From contig CAZVYX010000005.1 of NCBI GenBank assembly GCA_964631725.1, positions 1-64,000 of the forward strand: a stretch of 64,000 nucleotides of DNA, in the 5' to 3' direction. Made by a program: the position numbers and the translations under genes. Positions 8,699-16,767 of the stretch are shown piece by piece. Source of the stretch: GCA-2731375 sp964631725 (GTDB lineage: Bacteria > Pseudomonadota > Alphaproteobacteria > GCA-2731375). Numbering within the stretch: position 1 is the stretch's first letter; the number at the start of each line of letters is the position of its first letter. The notes below the pieces were generated by a model, which searched no databases, was not told where the DNA came from, and worked only from the letters and a program-made list of their open reading frames with translations.

Positions 8699-9664
8699 AT
8701 GGCTTCATCATCACCGGCGGCGCAATCCGCCACGGCGGGCGGTGCCATCGACATTGCGCCGCAGACCTTGCACATCGGCGCCGAAATCTCCGGCGTTGAC
8801 CTGAACCAGCCGCTGACCGCGGAAACGCAACAACAGATCAACGCGGCGCTGCTGCAATGGAAGGTGGTCTTCTTCCGCGATCAAAATCTCGATCATGCCG
8901 GCCATGTCGCCCTGGCCCGGCGGTTCGGTGAGCCGACCATCGGCCATGCGGTGTTCGGCCACGAGGACGGCTTTCCCGAGGTCTATTCCGTCGCCAAGAA
9001 CCGCACCGCCAACAGCCATCGCCAGGAGCGCCTGGCCACGCCCTGGGTCGGCTGGCACACGGATATCACGGCGGCGGTCAATCCACCCAAGATCGCAATC
9101 CTGCGCGGCGTCACCATACCGCCCTTCGGCGGCGATACCATGTGGACCAACCTGGCGGTGGCCTATGACGCGCTGTCGACGCCGATCAAGGCGTTGGTCG
9201 ATGGTCTGCGCACCATTCACGCCTTCGCCCCGCCGCCGGGTGCGAAATCGGTCGAGGCCTACAACGAAAGCGTCCGGCGCCGAACCCTGAAAACCGAGCA
9301 TCCGCTGGTCACCGTGCATCCCGAAACCGGCGAACGGCTGTTGTTCATCAGCCCCGCCTTCGTGAAATCCATCGTCGGCCTCAGCCCCCGGGAAAGCCAG
9401 AAGATCCTGGAGATGCTGTGGGAGCATCTGGTGCGGCCGGAGTTTACCGTGCGCTTCAAATGGAACCCTGGCGACATCGCCATGTGGGACAACCGCGCCA
9501 CGGCGCATCTGCCGCCCAGCGACATCTATGCCTCCGACGCCGACCGCCAGCTTTACCGCGTCACCCTGGTCGGCGATATCCCCCACGGCATCGACGGCGC
9601 GCCGTCGAGATCATTGGAAGGCGCGCCCATCATGTCGGCCGCAGAAGAGCTGGCCAGCAGGTAA
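8699..9664 (+). CDS. TauD/TfdA-family Fe(II)/2-oxoglutarate dioxygenase
   Basis: These cytoplasmic enzymes hydroxylate compounds such as taurine, aryloxyalkanoates or alkyl sulfates, coupled to decarboxylation of 2-oxoglutarate. The 321-residue product shows the facial triad: HTD in WVGWHTD (about residues 119-121) and the distal histidine in DNRATAHLPP, followed by the 2-oxoglutarate-binding arginine in LYRVTLVGD. The ATG at 8699 follows GGGGGA by seven bases; earlier in-frame TTG and ATG codons lack this spacing. The substrate is not predictable. It is convergent with the metallo-hydrolase gene, only six bases away. Confidence 0.88.
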   Translation: MASSSPAAQSATAGGAIDIAPQTLHIGAEISGVDLNQPLTAETQQQINAALLQWKVVFFRDQNLDHAGHVALARRFGEPTIGHAVFGHEDGFPEVYSVAKNRTANSHRQERLATPWVGWHTDITAAVNPPKIAILRGVTIPPFGGDTMWTNLAVAYDALSTPIKALVDGLRTIHAFAPPPGAKSVEAYNESVRRRTLKTEHPLVTVHPETGERLLFISPAFVKSIVGLSPRESQKILEMLWEHLVRPEFTVRFKWNPGDIAMWDNRATAHLPPSDIYASDADRQLYRVTLVGDIPHGIDGAPSRSLEGAPIMSAAEELASR

Positions 9665-9670
9665 TTCGCC

Positions 9671-10651
9671 TCAGCAGCCGCTGACGCAGGCACCGCCGCC
9701 GTTGAAGGACATGGTGCGGCCGCTCAACGGAATATGAACCGGCATCTTCGCGGAATCGCGGAACAACGCCGTCCGGGTCCCCGGCTGTACCCTGCCGCCC
9801 TTGGTCGCGGCCTCATTCGCGTGCGAGGCAATCACCGAGGCTGGTTTGATCAATTCGTTGACCACATAGGCCGCCTCCGCCGGACCGGTGGTGTAGGTAT
9901 CACCGATGTTCATGACCGCCAACCTGGCCTTGTAGTAGCCGCGCACGACTTGATCCTGCTCCGCCGTCATGCCGGTATCGCCGGACAGATAGGCCACCAG
10001 GCCGTTGGTGAATTGCAGGATAAAGCCGGTGGGCGGGCCCACATAGCCACCAATACCCGCCGCCTTCATGGCCTTGCCCAGATCACCACCGATATAGGCC
10101 GGCGACAAACCGTTGCTGTGGGAGGCCGGCACGGTGGAGATCTTCACGCCGCCGACCACCTTGGTGGCGCCGAACCTGGCCAGCATGGAGTTTTTCGGAT
10201 TGCCCCCCAGGGCCTTCAGCTTGCCGGCGAAAAACGGCGGCATTTCGCTGCCCGTGACGATCTTGGCTTTCTTGGCCAGGGCAATGTTGACCGTGTTGGT
10301 ATTCGGCACTGCAGCCACCGACAGATCAGGCTTGCCGCAGGCCCCGGTGTTGGGCGCCTTGTTGTGGCGCGCGCCCACATGATCGCCATGCATGTGGCTG
10401 ACCAGAATGACATCGATCTTGCCCAGGCGCGGATCGGCCGGGCCGGCCACGGTCATGCCGGCGTCGTAGAGTATCCGGGTGCCGTTGGGATCCTCGAACA
10501 CCATGGCCCGGTCGAGGCGGCAAAATTCCCCGTCCTTGCCGCCCAGGGGCGTGACCTTGACATCCGCCGCCATGGCCGGCGAAACCACCGAACCGAAAAA
10601 CGCAAAAACCAGTGCAATCATGAAAACTAACGCCGTGGAAGAGATTCTCAT
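9671..10651 (-). CDS. Exported MBL-fold metallo-hydrolase
   Basis: The 326-residue product starts with a signal peptide (hydrophobic core about residues 5-25, cleavage likely after SPAMA), so it is probably periplasmic. It carries the metallo-beta-lactamase-fold zinc motif HMHGDH, a later histidine in VPASHSNG, an aspartate in YLSGDTG and a histidine in IASHANE. It ends in a cysteine-containing tail (GGGACVSGC). The family covers lipases, lactonases and sulfatases; the substrate is unknown. It is divergent from the luciferase-like gene, and a perfect inverted repeat lies 27 bases upstream of its start codon. Confidence 0.85.
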   Translation of the reverse strand: MRISSTALVFMIALVFAFFGSVVSPAMAADVKVTPLGGKDGEFCRLDRAMVFEDPNGTRILYDAGMTVAGPADPRLGKIDVILVSHMHGDHVGARHNKAPNTGACGKPDLSVAAVPNTNTVNIALAKKAKIVTGSEMPPFFAGKLKALGGNPKNSMLARFGATKVVGGVKISTVPASHSNGLSPAYIGGDLGKAMKAAGIGGYVGPPTGFILQFTNGLVAYLSGDTGMTAEQDQVVRGYYKARLAVMNIGDTYTTGPAEAAYVVNELIKPASVIASHANEAATKGGRVQPGTRTALFRDSAKMPVHIPLSGRTMSFNGGGACVSGC

Positions 10652-10677
10652 CGTTCCTGTCCCCAAATTTTGTTGAT

Positions 10678-10695
10678 CTTGGTACTCATACCAAG
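10678..10695. promoter_or_regulatory. Perfect inverted repeat between divergent genes (putative operator)
   Basis: CTTGGTA and TACCAAG form seven-base arms around CTCA. It lies between the exported metallo-hydrolase gene (start 10651) and the luciferase-like gene (start 10808), where a shared operator would be expected. The TTGGT...ACCAA pattern recalls GntR/FadR-type sites, but no such regulator is adjacent. There is no T-tract, so it does not look like a terminator. Confidence 0.35.
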
Positions 10696-10807
10696 TTGTG
10701 GCGATGCTTTTGATGCGGTTGGATAAGCTTGTTATTCTGCACCCCCTGCGCGGACTCTAGCAGAGCCCTGCCCATGCCCGCATCACTTGAACGTGAAGGA
10801 ACCCGCG

Positions 10808-11707
10808 ATGAAGATTGGCTATGGCATTCCCAACAACTACGGCGTTGAAGACCCGAACGATCTGGTCAGCCTTGCCGTCACGGCGGAGCGCCTGGGCTAT
10901 GCCAGCGTCTGGGTTCGGGAGCATCTATTTCATTCCACCTATGTCGCGGAACGCCTTGGCGACCGGCCCTATCATGATGCCCTGACGGTTTTGACCGCCG
11001 TGGCCTGCGCCACTGACAAGATTCGCCTGGGCACCTCCGTCCTGGTGCTGCCGTGGCATGAACCGGCCCGCCTGGGCAAGATGATCGCCACCCTGGATCA
11101 ACTATCTTACGGGCGGGTGGATTTCGGCGTCGGCGTTGCCATCACAAGGGACGAGTTCGAGAATCTGGGTGTTGATTTCACCACCCGGGGCAAGCGCACG
11201 GACGAAATCCTGGGCGCCTTGCAGGCCCTTTGGACCCAGGAAACACCTGAATTCTCCGGCGAATTCTACCGCTTCGGCGGCCTGAAATTCTCGCCCAAGC
11301 CCTATCAGAAACCCTATCCGCCGATCCTGATCGGCGGCTCAAGCCCGGCGGCCCAGCGCCGCGTCGCCCGCTTCGGCGACGGCTGGCATACCCTGCGGCA
11401 AACCCCAAAACAGTTCGCCGAAGGCCGGGATGAGGTCATCCGGCTGCGAGAGGCGGCCGGCCGGGATCCGTCCGCCCTGCAATTTTCCCTGACCCTGCCC
11501 CTGGCCTTTACCGGCAAGGCGCCCAGCGCCCCGGTTCAGGACCGCACCGCCCTGACCGGCACCGACGATGACATCGCCAAGACCGTGCGGGCCTATCAGG
11601 CCGCCGGGCTGCATGAAATCGTCATCGGTATCAGCAGCGGCGATGTGACCGAGAACGCCGACGCCATGGCCGCCTTCATGGAGCGGATCATGCCGAAATT
11701 GTCCTGA
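10808..11707 (+). CDS. Luciferase-like (LLM) flavin-dependent oxidoreductase
   Basis: A 299-residue (beta/alpha)8 flavin monooxygenase of the luciferase-like superfamily. Recognisable parts are the N-terminal IGYGIPNN, SVWVREHLF, the RLGTSVLVLPWHEPARLGK segment and the PPILIGGSSPAAQRRVARFGDGW block that closes the FMN or F420 pocket. The pattern is nearest to the TIGR03619/F420-type subgroup, but F420 use cannot be shown here. The ATG at 10808 sits behind GAAGGA; an upstream TTG is less likely. Substrate unknown. It is followed after 72 bases by the tandem GNAT gene on the same strand. Confidence 0.85.
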   Translation: MKIGYGIPNNYGVEDPNDLVSLAVTAERLGYASVWVREHLFHSTYVAERLGDRPYHDALTVLTAVACATDKIRLGTSVLVLPWHEPARLGKMIATLDQLSYGRVDFGVGVAITRDEFENLGVDFTTRGKRTDEILGALQALWTQETPEFSGEFYRFGGLKFSPKPYQKPYPPILIGGSSPAAQRRVARFGDGWHTLRQTPKQFAEGRDEVIRLREAAGRDPSALQFSLTLPLAFTGKAPSAPVQDRTALTGTDDDIAKTVRAYQAAGLHEIVIGISSGDVTENADAMAAFMERIMPKLS

Positions 11708-11779
11708 TACCAATTGGCGTTATCCTTCCGCCGTGGCGGCGGGTTTGATACACTGCCCGGCTGGTAGGGGGAGATGAAC

Positions 11780-12787
11780 ATGGGCGATACGGACAAGACA
11801 TCGGATCACAAAGTGCGGCGGCTCTCGCCCGACGACCTGGACGCGGCGGTTGCCATCGACCGGACCATCGTCGGTCATTCCCGGCGCGGCTATTTCGAAA
11901 AGCGCCTGGCCGCGGCATTGCGCGATCCCGACGGCCATATGCAGTTCGCCATCGATGGTCAGGATGGTCTGGAGGCGGCGGTGCTGGCCCGTGTGCAAAG
12001 CGGCGAATTCGGCCGCGAAACGACCGCCGTCATGCTGGAGGTGATCGACGTCGCGCCGGCGCGGCAGCATCTGGGCCATGGCGCGGCACTGCTGGCGGCA
12101 CTGGAAGGTGAAATGCGCCGGCGGGGCATTGGCGAACTGCAGACCTCCATCGCCTGGACCGACCATGTGATGGCGAAGTTCTTCGCGGCGCAGGACTTCG
12201 CCAAGGCGCCGCGCCATATCATCGCGATCACGGTGGACCCGGCCCGCGAAGCCGCCGCCCTGTCCGACACCAACGATGACGGCGATGATGATGACGATCA
12301 GGATGATCTGGATCGGGCCGACAATTTCCGGGCCCTGCCGCGCGACCGTATCGCCGTCGCCTCCCTGACGGAACAGGACCTGGATGCTCTGGCCTTGATC
12401 GATGGCAAATTGACCGGGCGGGACCGCCGGCCATACATGGCGGCCAAGCTGGACGAGGCGCTGTTGGATTCCGGCATCCGTATTTCGCTGACCGCGCGCA
12501 GCGACGGCATTGTCGCCGGCTTCGTCATGGCGCGGCTGGACTTCGGCGATTTCGGCCGTACCGATGCGGTCGCGGTGATCGATACCATCGGCGTGCATCC
12601 GGAATTTGCCGGCCGGGGCATTGCGCAAGCCTTGCTGTCCCAGTTGCTGGTCAACCTAAACGGCCTGCGTGTCGAAAGCGCCGAGACCGCCATCGCCCTG
12701 GATGATTTCGAACTGTTGGGATTTCTCTACCGTTCCGGCTTCCACCCGACCCAGCGCATCGCGCTCGTGAAGCAGGTCGCTCTGTAG
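11780..12787 (+). CDS. Tandem GNAT-domain N-acetyltransferase
   Basis: The 335-residue protein holds two GNAT domains joined by an acidic linker (DDGDDDDDQDD, about residues 155-165). The first domain (about 10-150) has the acetyl-CoA loop ARQHLGHGAALLAAL; the second (about 185-335) has PEFAGRGIAQALLSQLL. Both motif A loops look usable. GNAT enzymes move an acetyl group from acetyl-CoA to amines or protein N-termini; the acceptor is unknown. An ATG at 11774 overlaps the ribosome site; the ATG at 11780 stands six bases after GGGGGAG and is preferred. Confidence 0.82.
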   Translation: MGDTDKTSDHKVRRLSPDDLDAAVAIDRTIVGHSRRGYFEKRLAAALRDPDGHMQFAIDGQDGLEAAVLARVQSGEFGRETTAVMLEVIDVAPARQHLGHGAALLAALEGEMRRRGIGELQTSIAWTDHVMAKFFAAQDFAKAPRHIIAITVDPAREAAALSDTNDDGDDDDDQDDLDRADNFRALPRDRIAVASLTEQDLDALALIDGKLTGRDRRPYMAAKLDEALLDSGIRISLTARSDGIVAGFVMARLDFGDFGRTDAVAVIDTIGVHPEFAGRGIAQALLSQLLVNLNGLRVESAETAIALDDFELLGFLYRSGFHPTQRIALVKQVAL

Positions 12788-12794
12788 ATTGCCG

Positions 12795-12808
12795 TTGATC
12801 TGTATCAA
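12795..12808. promoter_or_regulatory. FNR/FixK-type binding site
   Basis: TTGAT-CTGT-ATCAA is a perfect two-fold FNR-family box (TTGAT-N4-ATCAA). It begins 97 bases before the start codon of the two-subunit acyl-CoA mutase, a normal distance for activation by an FnrL- or FixK-type regulator. Seen directly; regulation is inferred. Confidence 0.65.
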
Positions 12809-12891
12809 AGCTGCTATGGCATCGCCGTCATACGGTTTATGCTGAGGGGCTTTGAGGGGAGCCAGGTTTTGGGGGCCAGGAGATCGGACCC

Positions 12892-14556
12892 ATGGATAAG
12901 CCGTACGAACGGAGCGAACTGCAACAGGCCAAGGAGCGTTGGGAGGCGGAGCGCCTGGACCCCGCCCTGGCCAAGGTCAGCCGCCCGCGCATGCCCTCGG
13001 ATGTGCGTCAGGAACGGCTGTATACGCCCCTGGACGGCGGCGAGCGGGACTATCAGGACGACCTGGGCTTTCCCGGCGAATATCCCTATACCCGCGGCGT
13101 CCAGCCCTCCATGTACCAGGGCCGTTTCTGGACCATGCGGCAATATGCCGGTTTCGGCACGCCGGAGGAGACCCACGAGCGTTTCGCCTATCTGCTGGGC
13201 CAGGGCCAGGGCGGCCTGCTGGTGGCCTACGATCTGCCGACACAACTGGGTTTCGACAGCGACGACGAACGCGCCAAGGGCGAGGTCGGGGTGGTCGGCG
13301 TCGCCGTGGACAGCCTGGCCGATATGGAGACGATTTTCGGCGGCCTGCCCCTGGAAAAGGCCTCACCCTCCCTGACCATGAATTCCGCCTCCAATGTGGC
13401 TCTGGCCATGTACGTCGCCGTGGCGGAAAAGGAAGGCGTCCCGGCGGAGCGTATTTCCGGCACCACGCAAAACGATATCCTGAAGGAATTCATCGCCCGG
13501 GGCACCTACGTCTTTCCGCCCCGGCATTCCCTGCGCCTGACCGTCGATGTAATCGAATATTGCACGGCCCATCTGCCGCGCTGGAATGCCATCAACATCT
13601 GCGGCTATCACGTGCGCGAGGCCGGATCGACCCTGGTGCAGGAGGTCGCCTTCGCACTGGCCAACGCCATCACTTATCTCGACAGCTGTCTGGAGCGGGG
13701 CATGGACATCGATGCTTTCGCGCCACGTCTGGCCTTCAACTTCTCCGCCTCGGCCAATATTTTCCAGGAGGCCTCGAAGTTCCGCGCCACCCGGCGCCTG
13801 TGGGCCAGGCTGCTCAAGGACCGCTACGGCGCCAAACAGGCGGCATCGTTGATGTTCCGCACCGGCGCCGGTTCCGCCGGCAGCACCCTGACGGCACAGC
13901 AGCCGGAAAACAATATCGTCCGCGTCGCCTTGCAGGCCCTGTCCGGCATTCTGGGCGGGGTGCAGTCGTTCCACAGCGCCTCGTTTGACGAGGCCCTGGC
14001 CATACCCACGGAACATTCCGCCCTGGTCGCCCTGCGCACACAGCAGGTGCTGGCCCATGAAAGCGGCGCCGCCGAAGTGATCGATCCATTGGGCGGGTCA
14101 TACTATGTCGAGGCCCTGACGGATCAGATCGAGGCCGAGGTGAAGCTGTACATCGCCCAGATCGAGGCCGAGGGCGGCATGCTCAACGCGATCGAGGAGG
14201 GCCGGGCCCAGGCGCAGATCGCCGAGGCTTCGTTTGCCCAGCAGCAGCAGATCGACAATGGCGAACGCACCGTGGTCGGCGTCAACAGCTTCCAGGACGA
14301 GAGCGATCCGGAGATCAAGCTGCACCGCCCGAATCCGGAACAGGTCGCGGCGCAAATCGCCAAGCTTCAACAGCTCCGCCGCGAACGGGACAACGGCGCC
14401 GTCAAGGCCGCCCTGGCGCGATTGGAGGACGAGGCGCGGGGGGATGGCAACCTGATGTATCCGATCCTCGAAGCGGTGCGCGCCTACGCCACCATCGGCG
14501 AGATCTGCGGCGTCGAGCGGGAGGTCTTCGGCGAATACCAGACGGCAGCCATATGA
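12892..14556 (+). CDS. B12-dependent acyl-CoA mutase, large (catalytic) subunit
   Basis: The 554-residue product is the TIM-barrel part of the methylmalonyl-CoA mutase family without the C-terminal cobalamin domain, which is encoded by the next gene. These enzymes rearrange the carbon skeleton of acyl-CoA by adenosyl radical chemistry. RQYAGF supplies Y85 (equivalent to Y89 of the Propionibacterium enzyme) and ARGTYVFPP supplies R203 (equivalent to R207, which holds the substrate carboxylate). Isobutyryl-CoA mutases have F and Q there, so a dicarboxylic substrate such as methylmalonyl- or ethylmalonyl-CoA is more likely. An FNR-type box lies upstream. A second, fused mutase is 2.2 kb away. 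Confidence 0.88.
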   Translation: MDKPYERSELQQAKERWEAERLDPALAKVSRPRMPSDVRQERLYTPLDGGERDYQDDLGFPGEYPYTRGVQPSMYQGRFWTMRQYAGFGTPEETHERFAYLLGQGQGGLLVAYDLPTQLGFDSDDERAKGEVGVVGVAVDSLADMETIFGGLPLEKASPSLTMNSASNVALAMYVAVAEKEGVPAERISGTTQNDILKEFIARGTYVFPPRHSLRLTVDVIEYCTAHLPRWNAINICGYHVREAGSTLVQEVAFALANAITYLDSCLERGMDIDAFAPRLAFNFSASANIFQEASKFRATRRLWARLLKDRYGAKQAASLMFRTGAGSAGSTLTAQQPENNIVRVALQALSGILGGVQSFHSASFDEALAIPTEHSALVALRTQQVLAHESGAAEVIDPLGGSYYVEALTDQIEAEVKLYIAQIEAEGGMLNAIEEGRAQAQIAEASFAQQQQIDNGERTVVGVNSFQDESDPEIKLHRPNPEQVAAQIAKLQQLRRERDNGAVKAALARLEDEARGDGNLMYPILEAVRAYATIGEICGVEREVFGEYQTAAI

Positions 14557-14566
14557 GCCTGGCGGA

Positions 14567-14986
14567 ATGAGCATGGCAGATAGTACAACGCGTAAAACAC
14601 CGATCCGGGTATTGATCGCCAAGCCCGGCCTGGACGGCCACGACCGCGGCGCCAAGGTGCTGGCCCACGCCATGCGCGAAGCCGGCATGGAGGTGGTCTA
14701 TTCCGGCCTGCGCCAGACGCCGGAAGCCATCGTCCGCATCGCGGTGGAGGAGGATGTCGACGTGGTCTGCGTCTCCATCATGTCCGGCGCCCACAACGTC
14801 CTGTTCGCCGAGATCATGGCGCTGCTGCGGGCCGAGGCCGGCGACACCATCCCCGTCCTCGGCGGCGGCATCATCCCGGCCCAGGACATCGTCACCATAA
14901 AAGACTTGGGCGTGCGCGAAGTTTTCACGCCCGGCGCATCGTTGACGGCGATTACGGAGTATATCGAGGATTTGGTGCCGGCCTGA
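14567..14986 (+). CDS. Cobalamin-binding small subunit of acyl-CoA mutase
   Basis: This 139-residue protein is a stand-alone B12-binding domain. It carries DGHDRGAKVLA, the D-x-H-x-x-G motif whose histidine replaces the lower ligand of cobalt, then SIMSGAHN and GGGIIPAQD, the remaining parts of the cobalamin cradle. It starts ten bases after the large-subunit gene and would form the holoenzyme with it. Two-subunit arrangements of this type are known for several mutases in archaea and bacteria. The start may be the ATG at 14567 or at 14573. Confidence 0.92.
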   Translation: MSMADSTTRKTPIRVLIAKPGLDGHDRGAKVLAHAMREAGMEVVYSGLRQTPEAIVRIAVEEDVDVVCVSIMSGAHNVLFAEIMALLRAEAGDTIPVLGGGIIPAQDIVTIKDLGVREVFTPGASLTAITEYIEDLVPA

Positions 14987-15071
14987 ACAGGACCGCTGCA
15001 TCCTGCAATATTGCGGCGGCTGGATTATTGGCATATGCAGTGGCCGAAATTCTCGGAAATCATGGTTTCAC

Positions 15072-15629
15072 ATGACGCTGACACTGCTTACGCTCAATGA
15101 CAGGCTGGAAACCCGGGAAAATTGCCGTTTGTTTTTACAGGCATGGCTGAAATGGCGTGGCGGCAAGGTCCTGCCGGTGCGGTCGGACGTGCGGCCGGAG
15201 GATCTGAAGGCGGCCATGGCGGCGGTCTCGGTTTGGGAGCTTAAGGGCGACGGCAAGGTCATGGTGCGCCTGGGCGCGACCTTGTTCGAGGAGCAGACCG
15301 GCGAAACCAGGCGGGGCAAAAACTATCTCGACCTGATGCCGGAGCGTATCCGCGAGCAGGGGATGGAGCGCTTGCAGCCGATTGTCAGGGTTCCCTGCGG
15401 CATATTTGCCGATGGCTGTTCACTGCGCCTCAAGGACGGCCGTTCGTTGGAATTTGACATCCTGTTGCTGCCCGTCACGGGCGCGCCGGAGCAAAAGCCA
15501 ACCTTCATCTACTACTGCATAGATTTGGCCGACAGGGCGAAACCGTTCGATATCTCTGAAATCGACAAGGGTCCGTTCGTCACCTCGACCTCCCATATTG
15601 ATATTGGCTGCGGCGTTCCCGAGCCATAG
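15072..15629 (+). CDS. PAS_5-type single-domain protein
   Basis: The 185-residue protein matches the PAS_5 style common in Rhodospirillales: an opening alpha-helical segment (LFLQAWLKWRGGKVLPVRSDVRPEDL), a core with GATLFEEQTGETRRGKNYLDL and a C-terminal strand set (FDILLLPVTG...FIYYCIDLADR). No transmitter or output domain is attached, so it may sense a ligand or interact with other proteins. Role unknown. It stands 85 bases after the mutase small subunit on the same strand. Confidence 0.7.
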   Translation: MTLTLLTLNDRLETRENCRLFLQAWLKWRGGKVLPVRSDVRPEDLKAAMAAVSVWELKGDGKVMVRLGATLFEEQTGETRRGKNYLDLMPERIREQGMERLQPIVRVPCGIFADGCSLRLKDGRSLEFDILLLPVTGAPEQKPTFIYYCIDLADRAKPFDISEIDKGPFVTSTSHIDIGCGVPEP

Positions 15630-15650
15630 CCCAGGCGCCATAACCAAGGC

Positions 15651-16607
15651 CTACCGTCTGTGGGCGTCGTACCATTTCTGGGCGGCGTCATCGGCGCGCT
15701 TCATTTGTGCCTTTGTCAATTGCGGCCTGAGGTGCGCCAATAACTCCATGGCCTGTTTCTTGGCGCCCAGGTTTTTCGCCAAAACGCCCCATTTGAAGGC
15801 CTCCACCAGGTCGACCTTGCGGTAATGCCCCTCCAGCCGCATGACGCCGAGGTTGAGCATGCCCTTCGCGTTGCCGCCCTTGGCCGCCGTCAGGAAGTAA
15901 TTCCAGGCCTTCTTGTAATTCTCGGCGACGCCAATGCCGTTCCAATGGATATGGCCAAGATTGTAGGTCGCTTTGACAAAGCCGGCCTTCGAGGCGCGCT
16001 CGAACCATTGTCGCGCCCGGGCCTGGTCGCGAATGCCTTTCGGTCCGTTCAACAGCAGATTGCCGTAATTGAACTGCGCCACGACGTGGCCCTTGTCGGC
16101 GGCCTTGCGGTACCACTTTGCCGCCTGGGCCAAATCACGGGCAACGCCCGCGCCTTTTTCGTACAGCCGTCCCAGCATGGCCGCGGCGTTGATATTTCCG
16201 CCCTCGCCCGCAAATTTGTACCAGCGCGCACCGGTTGCGAGATCTCTATCGACGCCCCAGCCATTAAGATACATGGCGCCCAGGTTCTGCTGTGCCGTCG
16301 CATCCCCTTGTGCCGCCGCGGTGGAAAGCCAGTCGAACGCCGTCTTGAAGTCCTGTTTGACGCCGGCGCCCTGCATATAGAGGGCGCCCAGATTGCTCTG
16401 CGCCTTGACGTCGCCGGCCTCGGCCAAGGGCAGCAGCTTTTTGTGGAATTCCTGCAGATTCTTGACGCCGTAAGCCTTCATGGCGGCATCAAGTTCGTTG
16501 GCTTCGGAGGCCCCTGAAAATGCGGCGAAGACGAGGAATGCGATCAGAGCCAGGACCGTACAAGCGGCTTTGCTGATTTTGCCGGCGTTTCTTGTTGCCC
16601 CTGTCAT
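15651..16607 (-). CDS. Exported Sel1-repeat (SLR) protein
   Basis: The 318-residue product has an N-terminal signal segment (hydrophobic about residues 14-33) followed by at least six Sel1-like repeats of about 36 residues, each with the AQxNLGxMYxxGxGVxxD / AxxWxxxAAxxG pattern, for example AQSNLGALYMQGAGVKQD and AQQNLGAMYLNGWGVDRD. Such solenoids mediate protein-protein contacts, often in envelope or signalling functions. The ATG at 16607 has GAGG at good distance; an in-frame ATG at 16613 is too close to it. It is convergent with the PAS gene and divergent from methylmalonyl-CoA mutase. Confidence 0.85.
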   Translation of the reverse strand: MTGATRNAGKISKAACTVLALIAFLVFAAFSGASEANELDAAMKAYGVKNLQEFHKKLLPLAEAGDVKAQSNLGALYMQGAGVKQDFKTAFDWLSTAAAQGDATAQQNLGAMYLNGWGVDRDLATGARWYKFAGEGGNINAAAMLGRLYEKGAGVARDLAQAAKWYRKAADKGHVVAQFNYGNLLLNGPKGIRDQARARQWFERASKAGFVKATYNLGHIHWNGIGVAENYKKAWNYFLTAAKGGNAKGMLNLGVMRLEGHYRKVDLVEAFKWGVLAKNLGAKKQAMELLAHLRPQLTKAQMKRADDAAQKWYDAHRR

Positions 16608-16767
16608 GATCATCGCCTCAATGGTGATTGCTCCGGAAATCATAAGTCTATGGGGCAAAGATTACTAATTTCGCGCCAAAGCATAAATTCTTACCGTTTC
16701 CGCCCGTCTTTCCAAAAATGGACTCGCCCTTCCCCCCTGCGCTATACACGGGGCTGGTAGGAATGGG

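Noticed and set aside
10678..10695. Inverted repeat as a transcription terminator
   Set aside because: It lies between divergent starts and has no T-run, so an operator is more likely.
12892..14986. Isobutyryl-CoA or 2-hydroxyisobutyryl-CoA mutase assignment for the two-subunit enzyme
   Set aside because: The positions that are F/Q or I in those enzymes are Y85 and R203 here, as in carboxylate-binding mutases.
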